Assembly (NCBI GenBank): GCA_964579295.1 | Contig: CAZOGK010000032.1 | Span: forward strand, 1 to 36,445 | Origin: JAAYYY01 sp964579295 | GTDB lineage: Bacteria > Chloroflexota > Anaerolineae > Promineifilales > Promineifilaceae | Direction of reading: 5' to 3' | Length of the DNA stretch: 36,445 bases | Shown here: one piece after another, positions 1 through 11,247 of the stretch | Position numbering within the stretch: the first letter of the stretch is position 1 | Layout: each line of letters starts with the position of its first letter | Made by a program: the position numbers and the translations under genes | Notes under the pieces: generated by a model | What the model was told of the DNA's origin: nothing | Database searches by the model: none | The model's input: only the letters and a program-made list of their open reading frames with translations

Positions 1-532
1 GCGGCTGCCCCAGCAACGCCCGCCCCAGCAGCAGATAGACGGTCAGCGCCAGCGCGCGCACGCCCATGCGCCACCAGCGGCCGGCTTCCGTCTGCGCCAG
101 GTCGGCGCCGCGCTGCCCGGCGGCCACCCGCTCCGTGATGAACCAGACCTGCGTCGCCAGCAGGTAGGCGACCGCCATGGCCATCCACGGTTGGTCGCGC
201 GTGATGGCCGTTTCGCCCACCATCCAGGCCGCCGCCAGCAGCAGCGTCGCCAGATGCAGGCCCTGGTCGAGCAGATAGAGGGCAAAATCGCGCTGCGGCC
301 AGCGGCGCCGCAGCACATTCTTCAGCACGTCAATCGCCAGGTGCGCCGCCGCCAGCGCCAGCAGGTAGGGCCAGAGGCGCCCCCTGTCCGCCCCGGCCAG
401 CAGCAGCAACAGCAGCAGGTGGACGGCCACGTGGCGCAGCAGCCCCGGCCAGTGCTGCTTGGCGCGCGCCATCTCGTCTGTCTGCAGCGGGTAATCGCCC
501 AGCAGATGCGCGAGGAAGAGCGTCCAGAACAC
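1..532 (-). CDS. DUF3307-like membrane protein, 3' end cut by window edge
   Basis: The reading frame opens at a GTG at 532, three bases after the TAA of the upstream kinase and in the same frame, and runs off the window. The first residues, VFWTLFLAHLLGDYPLQTDE, match the conserved start of DUF3307 membrane proteins (hydrophobic helix, then HLLGDYxLQ). Further family-like features are an AAAHLAIDVLKN segment and an LLDQGLHLATLLLAA segment about 75-115 residues in, with several hydrophobic helices. The function of the family is not established, although some members sit beside regulators. The gene probably forms a transcription unit with the kinase. GGGG directly abuts the GTG, so the Shine-Dalgarno spacing is poor and coupling to the kinase stop is likely. 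An ATG at 472 is an alternative start, but it would cut off the conserved N-terminal motif. Confidence 0.72.
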   Translation of the reverse strand, partial: MFWTLFLAHLLGDYPLQTDEMARAKQHWPGLLRHVAVHLLLLLLLAGADRGRLWPYLLALAAAHLAIDVLKNVLRRRWPQRDFALYLLDQGLHLATLLLAAAWMVGETAITRDQPWMAMAVAYLLATQVWFITERVAAGQRGADLAQTEAGRWWRMGVRALALTVYLLLGRALLGQP

Positions 533-535
533 CCC

Positions 536-2416
536 TTACGCCGCGCCCCCGGCCGCGCCCAACAGCCGGCGGTGGGCCGCCCGCATACAGCTATCCATCA
601 CCACCGTCAGCCCGGCGGCGCGCGCGGCGGCGGCGGCCTCGTCGTGGCGGATGCCGCGCTGCATCCAGACCACGCGGGCGCCAATCTGGATCGCCTGCTC
701 GACGATGGCCGGCGCCTCCTCCGGCGGGCGAAAGACCAGCACCAGGTCTGGCACGCGCGGCAGCGAATAGAGGTCGCGGTAGACGCGCAGCCCGGCCACA
801 TCGCCGCCGCGCGGGTTGACCGGCATCAGCTCGTATCCCTGCTCCTGCAGGTAGAGAGGCACGGTGTGCGCCGCTTTGCTCGGGTCGCCGGACATGCCGA
901 TGACGGCGATGGTGCGGGTCGTCTCCAGGATGTGGCGCTGCAGCTCGTCGCCGGCCATGTCGGCGCCCGGCGCCGGCTCCGGCTGCGGCGGCGGTGCGCC
1001 GGCCGTCTCCGCGCGCAGCGGCAGGGTGATGCGGAAGCAGGTGCAACCCGGCCGGGAGAAGGCTTCCAGCGCGCCGCGATGATGCTCCACCACGTTGCCG
1101 TAGCTGATCATCAGCCCCAGCCCAGTGCCCTTGCCCGGCGGCTTGGTGGTGAAAAAGGGCTCAAAGACGCGCGGCAAAATCTCTTCGGGGATGCCCGGCC
1201 CGTTGTCCTCAATCTCCACCACCACCGCCTCGGCCTGCGCGCGCGTGCGGATGGTGATGCGGCCGTCCGGCTGCCCGGCCAGCGCGTCCACGGCGTTGTC
1301 CAGCAGGTTGGTGAAGACCTGGTTCAGCTCGCCGCCATAGCCCTCGATGTGCGGCAGGTCGGGCGCATAGCGGCGCACTACCTCCACCTCTTTCAGCTTG
1401 GCGCGCAAAATCAGCAGCGTATTGTCCAGCCCCTGGTGAATGTCCACCTCCTGCACCGGCCCCTGGTCCAGGTAGGCGTAGGCCTTCATGGCGCCCACAA
1501 TATCGGCGATGCGCGTCGCCCCTTCGCGCACGTCGCGCAGCAGGTCGGCCACGGCGTAGTTGGCGCTGAGCAGCGCCGCCACCACCGGCAGCGCCGCCGC
1601 CGGGAAGTCGCCCAGCAGCGCCTGCAGCCGCGCCTCGTCCAGCCCCATGCCCACCAGCAGCGCGGCGTGCTCCCAGGGTTCGTCCACGCCGTGCTCTTCC
1701 AGCCAGCTCTCCACGCCCGCCTCACGGTCGCTGCGGGCCAGCGGATCTAGCTGCGCGCCGGCCGGCGCCGCCTGCAGCAACAGCGCCTGCAGCCGGCTGC
1801 GCTGGTCCTCGTCCAGCGCCAGCGACGGCAGCAGCGACTGGGCGCGGCCCAGCCGCGCAATCGCCTCCTGCAGCTGCTCGCTGCCGCGCCGCACGGCCGC
1901 CGCCGGGTTGTTTAGCTCGTGGGCCACGCCGGCGGAGAGGGTGCCGAGCTGGGCCAGCTTCTCGCTCTGCCGCAGCTGCGCCTCGGCATGGCGCCAGCGG
2001 CTGAGCATCGTTTTGAGTATGGCGCGCGCCGCCGAGGGGCTGGTGTTGAGCAGCTTGTCCAGCTCGTCCTGGTGAATCGCCAGCAGGCGGGTGTCGCTGC
2101 GGGCGCGCACGGTCGCCATACGCGGCGCCCGCTCCACCAGCGCCATCTCGCCGATGACCTCGCCCGCCCCGCGCACGGCCAGCAGCACCTCGCGGCGGCC
2201 GCTCTGCTTGACAATCTCCAGCTCCCCATCCTGAATGACGTAGGCCAGCATGCCCGGGCTGCCCTCGGCAAACAGCTGCGCGCCCGCTGGCAGAGCCACC
2301 TCCTCCACCATCTCACACAGCCGCTCGAAATCCTCCGCGCCCATGCCGGAAAAGAGAGGAATCTTTCGCAGAAACTCGTACACAACCCCTTCCGTGGCTG
2401 GACTGATGGCGTTCAT
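536..2416 (-). CDS. Sensor histidine kinase: cNMP-binding domain + HisKA/HATPase + C-terminal CoA-binding domain
   Basis: A 626-residue soluble protein with three modules. Residues about 18-130 form a cyclic-nucleotide-binding (Crp-like) domain (IPLFSGM start, GEVIGEMALVER core). Then comes a DHp helix with phosphoacceptor His166 in GVAHELNNP, and an ATPase domain with N-box NQVFTNLLDNAVDAL, G1 DNGPGIP, FEPFFTTK and GTGLGL. The last ~125 residues form a CoA-binding (succinyl-CoA-synthetase-like Rossmann) domain with AVIGMSGDPSKAAHTVP, PVNPRG and VVWMQRGIR. The long helical insert between the DHp and ATPase domains (about residues 185-310) has no obvious match. I chose the ATG at 2416: the frame also opens at 2458, but those 14 extra residues are encoded by the intergenic repeat. 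The kinase ends 3 nt before the DUF3307-like gene, and no response regulator is adjacent. What ligand each sensory domain binds is unknown. Confidence 0.88.
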   Translation of the reverse strand: MNAISPATEGVVYEFLRKIPLFSGMGAEDFERLCEMVEEVALPAGAQLFAEGSPGMLAYVIQDGELEIVKQSGRREVLLAVRGAGEVIGEMALVERAPRMATVRARSDTRLLAIHQDELDKLLNTSPSAARAILKTMLSRWRHAEAQLRQSEKLAQLGTLSAGVAHELNNPAAAVRRGSEQLQEAIARLGRAQSLLPSLALDEDQRSRLQALLLQAAPAGAQLDPLARSDREAGVESWLEEHGVDEPWEHAALLVGMGLDEARLQALLGDFPAAALPVVAALLSANYAVADLLRDVREGATRIADIVGAMKAYAYLDQGPVQEVDIHQGLDNTLLILRAKLKEVEVVRRYAPDLPHIEGYGGELNQVFTNLLDNAVDALAGQPDGRITIRTRAQAEAVVVEIEDNGPGIPEEILPRVFEPFFTTKPPGKGTGLGLMISYGNVVEHHRGALEAFSRPGCTCFRITLPLRAETAGAPPPQPEPAPGADMAGDELQRHILETTRTIAVIGMSGDPSKAAHTVPLYLQEQGYELMPVNPRGGDVAGLRVYRDLYSLPRVPDLVLVFRPPEEAPAIVEQAIQIGARVVWMQRGIRHDEAAAAARAAGLTVVMDSCMRAAHRRLLGAAGGAA

Positions 2417-2437
2417 GATAAGGGTAAATTTCGCTTT

Positions 2438-2500
2438 AAGCAATAAGCTGTAAGCCATGCGTCAAAGGCTTGTGGCTTACGACGTAAAGCTTATAGCTCT
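2438..2500. repeat. Heptamer hairpin element 1 (AGCC/GGCT family)
   Basis: Units of 7 bp such as AAGCTGT and AAGCCAT on the left, and GGCTTGT and GGCTTAC on the right, form an imperfect inverted repeat around GCGTCAAA. It lies between the divergent kinase and propeller-lipoprotein genes and would add 14 spurious residues to the kinase if the upstream ATG were used. Confidence 0.75.
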
Positions 2501-2589
2501 TTAAACCCCCCTATCCGCCACCGCCATCTCATGCTACCATGACCGGCGTTGTCGCGACGATGCGATGGCTTTTAGACAGGAGATAGACT

Positions 2590-3852
2590 ATGAAACGACC
2601 CCTGCTCCTCCTCCCCCTCATGCTTTGCCTGGGGCTGGCGCTGGCGGCTTGCCGGGGCGCGGCCGAAGGGCCGACGCCCACGGCGCCGCTGGTGGAAACG
2701 GCCACGGCGCCCGCCCAGCCCCCCGCGCAGCCAACGCCGGACGACGCTTACCCGGCCCCCACGCTGCCCACCATCACGCCGCTGCCCGACGACTACCCCG
2801 CGCCGGCCACCATGGCGCCGACGACCAGCGCTTACCCGGCCCCCGGCGCAGACGGCACCACCGAAGCGCCCACCGACCCCACCGCCCCCGAGCTGGACGG
2901 CCCGCCTGCCGGCCTCGTCTTTGAAGACAACGGCGGCCTCTGGCACATCAACGCCGCCGGCGACCCGGTCCGTCTTTCCGAGCGCACGGGCCTGGAGCCC
3001 AGCCCCGACCTGAGCCGCGCCGCCTATATCGAGGGCGACGACGTATTTGTGATGGAGCTGGCAAGCGGCGAGACGACCAACGTCAGCGAGGGCAGCGGGC
3101 GCAGCCACAGCTTCGTCCTCTGGTGGCCGTCCAACCCCGACCTGCTCCTGGTCGGCTCGCAGGGTGAAGACGACGTCGGCCCCAACCTCGGCCGCCTCAC
3201 CCTGGTCAACGCCGACGGCAGCGGCTACGAGGTAGTCGGCGAGGCGGTCAGCTACGCCCTGCCCGAAGGCTCGCCCGACGGCGCGCGCATCGCCTACGAC
3301 GTGGGCGGCGCAGCCGCCATCTATGAGCTGGAGACAGGCGAGACGACCATGCTCGACCTGGAAAGCTTCACCGTCACCCCGGAGGGCATCAGCCTGCAGC
3401 GCGCCGCCAGCCCCGCCTGGTCGCCCGACGGCAGCCTGCTGGCGCTGATGATGGGTATCCGCAGCGAAGGCGGCCCGGAAGTGGGCGAGATTGCCCTGGG
3501 CATCTTCGACCTGGCGGCCAGCACGGTGCAGGTCATCCACCCCTACGAGACGCTGGGGCGCGGCGGCTGGCTCATGGCTCCGCGCTGGAGCGCCGACGGG
3601 CAGTGGGTCAGCTACCCGGTAGAGACCGGCGACGCGGACCGCGGCATCTGGGTCAGCAGCGCCGACGGCGCGGTGCAGGAGCTGCTCGGCGGCAACGCCA
3701 TCTCCGTGCCGCTCTGGCACCCCAGCGACCCCACCATCGCCCTCACCCCCGCCGAGCTGCCGAACGACCTGCTCATCGCCGCCGCGCCCGACTGGCAGGT
3801 ACAGACCTTCCCCCTGCCGCATACGCGGTTGTTAGGGTGGGTGGCGGAATAG
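2590..3852 (+). CDS. Secreted lipoprotein with TolB/PD40-like beta-propeller
   Basis: A 420-residue lipoprotein. The start has an AGGAG Shine-Dalgarno sequence 7 nt upstream. A signal peptide ends in the lipobox LALAAC with Cys21 as the likely lipidated residue, followed by a Pro/Thr/Ala-rich linker of about 85 residues with repeated YPAP motifs (DAYPAP, DDYPAP, SAYPAP). The rest reads as propeller blades of the PD40/TolB type: LVFEDNGGLWHIN, SPDGARIAYD, AWSPDGSLLALM, RWSADGQWVSYPV. No enzymatic residues are recognised; a surface binding or scaffolding role is likely but unproven. Its TAG stop is the first triplet of heptamer element 2. It lies upstream of the CHAT-WD40 gene, 184 nt away, with a promoter in between, so the two are probably separate units. 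Confidence 0.85.
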   Translation: MKRPLLLLPLMLCLGLALAACRGAAEGPTPTAPLVETATAPAQPPAQPTPDDAYPAPTLPTITPLPDDYPAPATMAPTTSAYPAPGADGTTEAPTDPTAPELDGPPAGLVFEDNGGLWHINAAGDPVRLSERTGLEPSPDLSRAAYIEGDDVFVMELASGETTNVSEGSGRSHSFVLWWPSNPDLLLVGSQGEDDVGPNLGRLTLVNADGSGYEVVGEAVSYALPEGSPDGARIAYDVGGAAAIYELETGETTMLDLESFTVTPEGISLQRAASPAWSPDGSLLALMMGIRSEGGPEVGEIALGIFDLAASTVQVIHPYETLGRGGWLMAPRWSADGQWVSYPVETGDADRGIWVSSADGAVQELLGGNAISVPLWHPSDPTIALTPAELPNDLLIAAAPDWQVQTFPLPHTRLLGWVAE

Positions 3853-3938
3853 CCATGAGCCTGTAGCTATTAGCCGTTAGCCAAAGGGCTAGCGGCTAAT
3901 GGCTAACGGCTCATCGCGGCTCATCGCGGCTCATCGCT
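3850..3938. repeat. Heptamer hairpin element 2, with GGCTCATCGC triplication
   Basis: Units such as TTAGCCG and TTAGCCA on the left face GGCTAAT and GGCTAAC on the right, across a short AAGGG-type loop. The right arm is extended by three tandem copies of the 10-mer GGCTCATCGC (about 3908-3937). The element starts with the TAG stop of the preceding lipoprotein gene. Confidence 0.8.
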
Positions 3939-3958
3939 TAACGCTAACAGCGACCCTC

Positions 3959-3986
3959 TTGAGTCGCGCGTCCCGATCATTATAAT
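3959..3986 (+). promoter_or_regulatory. Sigma-70-type promoter for the CHAT-WD40 gene
   Basis: TTGAGT at 3959-3964, 16-nt spacer, perfect TATAAT at 3981-3986. It sits just downstream of heptamer element 2 and about 50 nt before the ATG at 4037, in an otherwise GC-rich setting. Confidence 0.6.
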
Positions 3987-4036
3987 ATTCCCTATCACTG
4001 CCGCTCTCCCCGCGCCACATAGATGAGGGACATGTC

Positions 4037-6583
4037 ATGGATTACCTGGATTTTGAGCTGGAAGTCGGCCTGGGAGACGGCCACGCCTATCCGGTGGCGG
4101 TGCTGCATTCGCCGGCCGGCGAGGCGCGCGCGACGATGACCCTGCCCTTCTCCGAGCTGGAGCTGGAGAACCGGCTGCAGGCGCTGCAGCTGGCCCTGCT
4201 GCGTTCGGCCAGCGGGCGACGGCGCATCGCCTCGCCGGAAGCGGAACAGGTGCGCAGCTTTGGCCGCACCCTGTTCGAATCACTCATTCGCGGCGAAGTC
4301 CGCTCCCGTTTTGCCGTCAGCCAGCGCGAGGCCATGCGCGAGGGCAAAGGGCTGCGGCTCAAGCTGCGCATCCAGCCGCCGGAGCTGGCGGCGCTGCCCT
4401 GGGAATACCTCTACGACCCGCAGCAGGAAGAGTACGTCGCCCTCTCCCACGAAACGCCGCTGGTGCGCTACCTGGAGCTGCCGCACCCGCCGCAGCCGCT
4501 GGCTATCGCCCCGCCGCTGCGCATCCTGGGCATGGTCGCCAGCCCCCGCGACCTGAGCGCGCTCGACGTCGAGCACGAGAAGGAGCGTATCGAGCGAGCG
4601 CTGGCCGACGCCCAGGCCGGCGGCCTCATCTCGCTCACCTGGCTGGAGGGGCAGACCTGGCGCGACCTGCAGCGGGCCATGCGCCAGGGCCCGTGGCACG
4701 TCTTCCACTTCATCGGCCACGGCTCCTTCAGCCGCGAGATAGACGAGGGCTTCATTGCCCTGGCCGACCCCGCGGGCGAGACCCACCGCTTCACGGCCAC
4801 GGCGCTGGGGCGCATGCTCAGCGGCCACCGCTCGCTGCGGCTGGTAGTGCTCAACGCCTGCGAAGGCGCCGCCGGCAGCCAGGTGGACCTCTTCGCCAGC
4901 ACCGCTGCCACCCTGGTGCGCCGCGGCATCCCCGCCGTGCTGGCCATGCAATACGAGATAACCGACAACGCCGCCATCGAGCTGGCCCGCACCTTTTACG
5001 AAGTGCTGGCCGAGGGCGCGCCGGTCGACCTGGCGCTCTCCGAGACGCGCAAAGCCATCAGCTTCACCGCGGCCAACACCTTCGAATGGGGCACGCCCGT
5101 TCTCTTCCTGCGCGCCCCGGACGGCGTCCTCTTCCGCCTGCAATCGGCCTCGGCCCGCGCGGATGCGCCGCCCGCCCGGCCGGACCCCGGCCCGCACGCG
5201 GAGAGCGGCCTGGCGCCCGACCTCTACCGGCGGCTGCAAGAGACGCTCGCCCAGTGTGAGGTGTTCGGCAGCGACCGCACCCTGCACGCCCTCTTCGTCG
5301 ATAGCCGCCTGGCGCCCTGGCGCCACCAGCTGCCGCACGCCGCCAGCGTCGCCGGCCGCGTGCAGGAGATGATTGCCTTCCTCCACGGCCGCCGCCAGGC
5401 CGGCAGCAACCGCAGCGCCCTGGCCCTGCTGCTGCAGGTGCTGCAGGACCATCTGGACGAAGGCGACGCTCTCCACGACCAGCTGGGCGCGCTGGCGGGC
5501 GAGCTGGGCGCAGACGCGCCCCTGCCGCCGCCGCCACGGCCGGCGCGGGCCAGCGGCGCGCCGGTCCGCGCGGCGCGCCCCACCCCGCAGCCGGCGCCGC
5601 CGGAGCCGGTGGAGACGGAAGTGGAACCGGCGCTCGAGGAAGAGGAGGAGCCCGAGGAAACGGCGGGCGCGACTGCGCCTGTCCTGCTCCACCTGCTCGC
5701 CGGCTATGGCAAGCAGATAAACTGCCTGGCCTTCTCCCCAGACAGCCAGCTGCTGGCGACCGGCTCCGGCGGCGACGTGGTTGCCGGCGATAAGGACATC
5801 CGTCTCTGGCGGGCGCGGCAGGGCACGCTGGAGCGCAAGCTAACCGGGCACGGCGACACCGTGCGCGCCGTCGCCTTTGCGCCCGGCGGCGAATACCTGG
5901 CATCGACCGGGGATGACAAGGTTGTGCGCCTGTGGACGATGCCCACTGGGCAGCCGCAGCGGGCATTCGGCGGCCACGCCGGCTGGCTCGGCTGGGGGCG
6001 CGCCGTCGCCTTCTCTCCGGACGGAACCATGCTGGTGTCCGGCGGCGACGACAAAACGATCCGCTTCTGGCGCGTGCCCGATGGCGAGCTGCTGCAGACG
6101 CTGGAGGGCCATGCCAACTACGTCATGGCGGTTGCCTTCTCCCCCGACGGCGCGCTGCTGGCTTCGGGCAGCTACGACATGACGGTGCGCCTCTGGCAGA
6201 TGCCGCAGGGCGAGCCGCTGCGGTCGCTTGCCGGCCACACCAACCGGGTGCAGGCGGTCGCCTTCTCTCCCGACGGCGCCCTTCTCGCCTCGGCCAGCGA
6301 CGACAACACCGTGCGCCTCTGGCAGATGCCCGACGGCCAGCCGCTTGCCACGCTCCAGGGCCACGGCAACAGCGTGCTGGCTATCGCCTTCTCCCCCGAC
6401 GGCCGGCTGCTGGCCTCCGCCAGCTACGATAGGACCGTGCGCCTCTGGCAAATGCCCGACGGCGCCTTGCTGCACATCCTCGAAGGCCACAGCGACTGGC
6501 TGAAAGCCGTCGCCTTTTCCCCCGACGGCGCGCTCCTCGCCTCGGCCGGGGATGATAAGAGTGTGCGGGTATGGCAGGTGTGA
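4037..6583 (+). CDS. CHAT-domain caspase-like protease with effector-associated-like domain and seven WD40 repeats
   Basis: An 848-residue cytoplasmic protein; AGGGA 6 nt upstream supports the ATG. Residues 1-365 are a CHAT (caspase HetF associated with TPRs) protease domain. The likely catalytic pair is His228 in HFIGHG and Cys275 in VVLNACEGA. Residues about 393-492 form a compact all-helical region resembling the effector-associated (death-like adaptor) domains found in bacterial conflict proteins; I assign this by pattern and do not number the subtype. An acidic/Pro-rich linker (495-545) follows. From about 550 to the end there are seven WD40 repeats (VAFSPDGALLAS...DDxTVRLWQM), enough for one closed propeller. 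Known CHAT proteins act in regulated proteolysis and abortive-infection-type immunity. Here the propeller is presumably the sensor or substrate-recruiting part. It has its own promoter and is convergent with a metalloprotease lipoprotein gene. Confidence 0.9.
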   Translation: MDYLDFELEVGLGDGHAYPVAVLHSPAGEARATMTLPFSELELENRLQALQLALLRSASGRRRIASPEAEQVRSFGRTLFESLIRGEVRSRFAVSQREAMREGKGLRLKLRIQPPELAALPWEYLYDPQQEEYVALSHETPLVRYLELPHPPQPLAIAPPLRILGMVASPRDLSALDVEHEKERIERALADAQAGGLISLTWLEGQTWRDLQRAMRQGPWHVFHFIGHGSFSREIDEGFIALADPAGETHRFTATALGRMLSGHRSLRLVVLNACEGAAGSQVDLFASTAATLVRRGIPAVLAMQYEITDNAAIELARTFYEVLAEGAPVDLALSETRKAISFTAANTFEWGTPVLFLRAPDGVLFRLQSASARADAPPARPDPGPHAESGLAPDLYRRLQETLAQCEVFGSDRTLHALFVDSRLAPWRHQLPHAASVAGRVQEMIAFLHGRRQAGSNRSALALLLQVLQDHLDEGDALHDQLGALAGELGADAPLPPPPRPARASGAPVRAARPTPQPAPPEPVETEVEPALEEEEEPEETAGATAPVLLHLLAGYGKQINCLAFSPDSQLLATGSGGDVVAGDKDIRLWRARQGTLERKLTGHGDTVRAVAFAPGGEYLASTGDDKVVRLWTMPTGQPQRAFGGHAGWLGWGRAVAFSPDGTMLVSGGDDKTIRFWRVPDGELLQTLEGHANYVMAVAFSPDGALLASGSYDMTVRLWQMPQGEPLRSLAGHTNRVQAVAFSPDGALLASASDDNTVRLWQMPDGQPLATLQGHGNSVLAIAFSPDGRLLASASYDRTVRLWQMPDGALLHILEGHSDWLKAVAFSPDGALLASAGDDKSVRVWQV

Positions 6584-6586
6584 GCT

Positions 6587-6642
6587 TTTAGCTATGAGCC
6601 GTTTGCCAAAGGCCAAAAGCGAAAAGCTACTGGCTAACAGCT
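6587..6642. repeat. Heptamer hairpin element 3 between convergent genes
   Basis: Eight 7-bp units (for example TTTAGCT, ATGAGCC, AAAAGCT, AACAGCT) form an imperfect hairpin around GCCAAAGGC. The CHAT stop is 3 nt to the left. The metalloprotease stop (TAG, 6627-6629) and its last residues (AVSQ) are encoded by the element on the other strand. It could act as a bidirectional terminator. Confidence 0.75.
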
Positions 6643-8252
6643 ATCTTCTGCGCTAACGCCACGTCCGGCGCCCTTACCACCAGCGTTTCGCCGGGGCGCG
6701 TGTAGAGGCAGAGGGCGTCCGTCGTTTGCCAGCAGACGCCGTCGGGCGTGTCTATCTGGGCCACGCCGTCGGCGCGCCAGACGGCGTAGCGCGAGAAGGC
6801 GCTGGCAAACTGGGTGGCGTCGGTCGCGCTATCCCAGACCACGCGCAGGGCCATCACCTGCTGCTGCTTCTCCTCGTTCCAGTAGACGGCAAAGGCGTCG
6901 CCGCCCCAGCCCGTGGCCGCGCTGTCGACCTCGGCCGCGCTGAGCTGCTGGCCCAGGTATTCGCGCAGCAGGAACTCGCCAAAGACATCGGACTCCAGCA
7001 GCGACCAGCCGGCGCCCAGCGTATCGGTGAGCGGCGCCAGAGAGACGAGCTGCGGCGCGTCGCCCGCCAGGTAGCGCTCCGGGTGCAGAATCTGCTCCGT
7101 CGATTGCGGCGGGTTTTGCCACGCCTGGTTCAGCGCCGGCCAGCCGCCGCGCGCGTGCAGCGCCGTGGTGAACGCCAGGCCCGTCTGGTAGGGGAAGTAA
7201 AAGGTCGTCGAGAGAATGAGCGGGATGTGGCTGGTGCCGCTCGGCCGCCGCCGCGAGACCAGGTTGTAAATCTCCACCAGCTGGTCCTGGGTCAGATAGC
7301 CCCGGTCCACGTACTGCTCCTGCAGCAGCTCCGCCTCCCCCTCGGCCAGCGCGCGGATGGCAATATTGGCGTCCCCGCTCAGCGACGTATCCGTATAGAG
7401 CGCCAGGTCAAAATACTGGTCCTGCAGCGCGTGCATGAACTCGTGGGCATAGACCCACTCCTCCAGCGCGTTCATCTGGTTGTCGTCGCTGACCACCACA
7501 AACTCCTTCGTGGCCGGGTCATAGAAGCCGGCAATGCTCTCGCCCACGGCGCGCCACTGCAGCGAATAAAGGTCGAAGTCGGGCGCCATAAAGTCAAAGG
7601 CGCTGTAGACGAGCGCGTCGCGCCGCGCATCCTCCTCACTGTAGAAGGAGTCGGCGAGCAGCCGCTGCCGCAGCTCCGTGCGCGAGAGCAGCGAGGGGAC
7701 GAACGTCTCCTGCTTGCTCAGGCCGCGAATCCCCGTCACATTCGCTTCCACGGCCGCCCACAGCGGCGCGTTTGCCGCCAGCATCGCCTGGTCGACGACG
7801 CGCAGGCGCAGCGTCTCACTGCGAATGACATTGCCTTCGCGGTCGCCCAGCGTCGCCACCAGCTCGTGTGTGCCGGCGTAGGGCGGCGACCAGCGCTGCT
7901 CCAGCCGCACCGTCTGCTGGTCCATGCCGCGCACCTGGCCGATGTTCTGGCCGTTAGAAGTAAAGGTGACCAGCCGCACGCCGCTGGGCGCGGCCGCGTC
8001 TACTACCAGGGTCAGCGGCGTGCCCCTATCGACCGGCTCGCCGGCGGCCGGGGCCACAAAGACCACGCTCGCCTCCGTGGGCGGCGGCTGCGCCGTGGGC
8101 GTCCCGGCGCCCGGCGTCTGCGTGGGCGGCGGCGGCTCGGTGGGCGGCGCCATGGTGGGTACCAGCGCCGGCGCTACCAGCGTGGGCGCCGCCGCGCCCG
8201 CGCAGCCAACCAGCAGCAGCAGCGCCAGCAGGCCGCCAATGTGCCGCCGCAT
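6627..8252 (-). CDS. Secreted lipoprotein metalloprotease (HExxH)
   Basis: A 541-residue protein. The ATG at 8252 gives a clean lipoprotein signal (MRRHIGGLLALLLLVGC, Cys17); the frame extends 36 codons further upstream, but those residues are not signal-like. A Pro/Thr-rich linker (to about residue 65) precedes a beta-sandwich region (VFVAPAAGEPVDRG...), then a zincin-like domain with the zinc motif HEFMH in EEWVYAHEFMHALQDQYFDL. A downstream EGEAELLQEQYV supplies plausible acidic ligands. The family resembles large hypothetical Chloroflexota lipoprotein peptidases; the substrate is unknown. The extreme C-terminus (AVSQ, stop) lies in heptamer element 3. It is convergent with the CHAT gene. 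No strong Shine-Dalgarno sequence is visible. Confidence 0.82.
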   Translation of the reverse strand: MRRHIGGLLALLLLVGCAGAAAPTLVAPALVPTMAPPTEPPPPTQTPGAGTPTAQPPPTEASVVFVAPAAGEPVDRGTPLTLVVDAAAPSGVRLVTFTSNGQNIGQVRGMDQQTVRLEQRWSPPYAGTHELVATLGDREGNVIRSETLRLRVVDQAMLAANAPLWAAVEANVTGIRGLSKQETFVPSLLSRTELRQRLLADSFYSEEDARRDALVYSAFDFMAPDFDLYSLQWRAVGESIAGFYDPATKEFVVVSDDNQMNALEEWVYAHEFMHALQDQYFDLALYTDTSLSGDANIAIRALAEGEAELLQEQYVDRGYLTQDQLVEIYNLVSRRRPSGTSHIPLILSTTFYFPYQTGLAFTTALHARGGWPALNQAWQNPPQSTEQILHPERYLAGDAPQLVSLAPLTDTLGAGWSLLESDVFGEFLLREYLGQQLSAAEVDSAATGWGGDAFAVYWNEEKQQQVMALRVVWDSATDATQFASAFSRYAVWRADGVAQIDTPDGVCWQTTDALCLYTRPGETLVVRAPDVALAQKIAVSQ

Positions 8253-8438
8253 GGGGATTGCTCTGTGAAGGGGTTGCCCGTCCCGCCCCCGGCGAACAAT
8301 GATTCTGCAAAAACGATAGCTGTTCATACGATGTGTGTTGGTGCGCCTCCATCCCGCCATCCGCTTGCTCCTGGACCCCGGACGGCTGCCCCCAGTGTAG
8401 AGCCCGCGCCCGGCAGCGTCAACGGTACATTACGCCCG

Positions 8439-8474
8439 CCCAGGTGACCGGCGCTTTCAGCGTGCCGGTCACCT
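8439..8474. repeat. GTCACC hairpin sharing 16 bp with 26782-26797
   Basis: AGGTGACCGGC and GCCGGTCACCT form an 11-bp perfect stem around a GCTTTCAGCGT-like loop. The 16-mer CCCAGGTGACCGGCGC at 8439-8454 recurs exactly at 26782-26797, inside another hairpin. It lies in the 278-nt gap between valS and the metalloprotease gene; the rest of that gap shows no gene. Confidence 0.65.
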
Positions 8475-8503
8475 CCGTACAGCGATTTTGTAAACGCTCC
8501 CGG

Positions 8504-8524
8504 GCGCGATTTGAAAAATCGCGC
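8504..8524. terminator. Hairpin 3' of valS
   Basis: GCGCGATTT and AAATCGCGC form a 9-bp stem with a 3-nt loop, beginning 6 nt past the valS stop. No long U tract follows on either strand, so termination is plausible rather than certain. Confidence 0.5.
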
Positions 8525-8530
8525 TACAGG

Positions 8531-11233
<2,703 letters not shown>

Positions 11234-11247
11234 AGTGAATCCTCCAA

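Noticed and set aside
191..1750. Long plus-strand frame (519 codons) opposite the histidine kinase
   Set aside because: Gln/Arg/His-rich low-complexity product, antisense to a gene with clear domains; typical of a high-GC stop-poor complementary frame.
2417..2458. N-terminal extension of the kinase (MAYSLLLKAKF...)
   Set aside because: Encoded by the intergenic heptamer element and unsupported by a Shine-Dalgarno sequence.
3908..3937. Three tandem GGCTCATCGC copies as a possible CRISPR-like array
   Set aside because: No spacers and only 10-bp units; it is the extended arm of heptamer element 2.
8253..8360. 36-residue N-terminal extension of the metalloprotease
   Set aside because: Would hide a clean lipoprotein signal peptide that starts at 8252.
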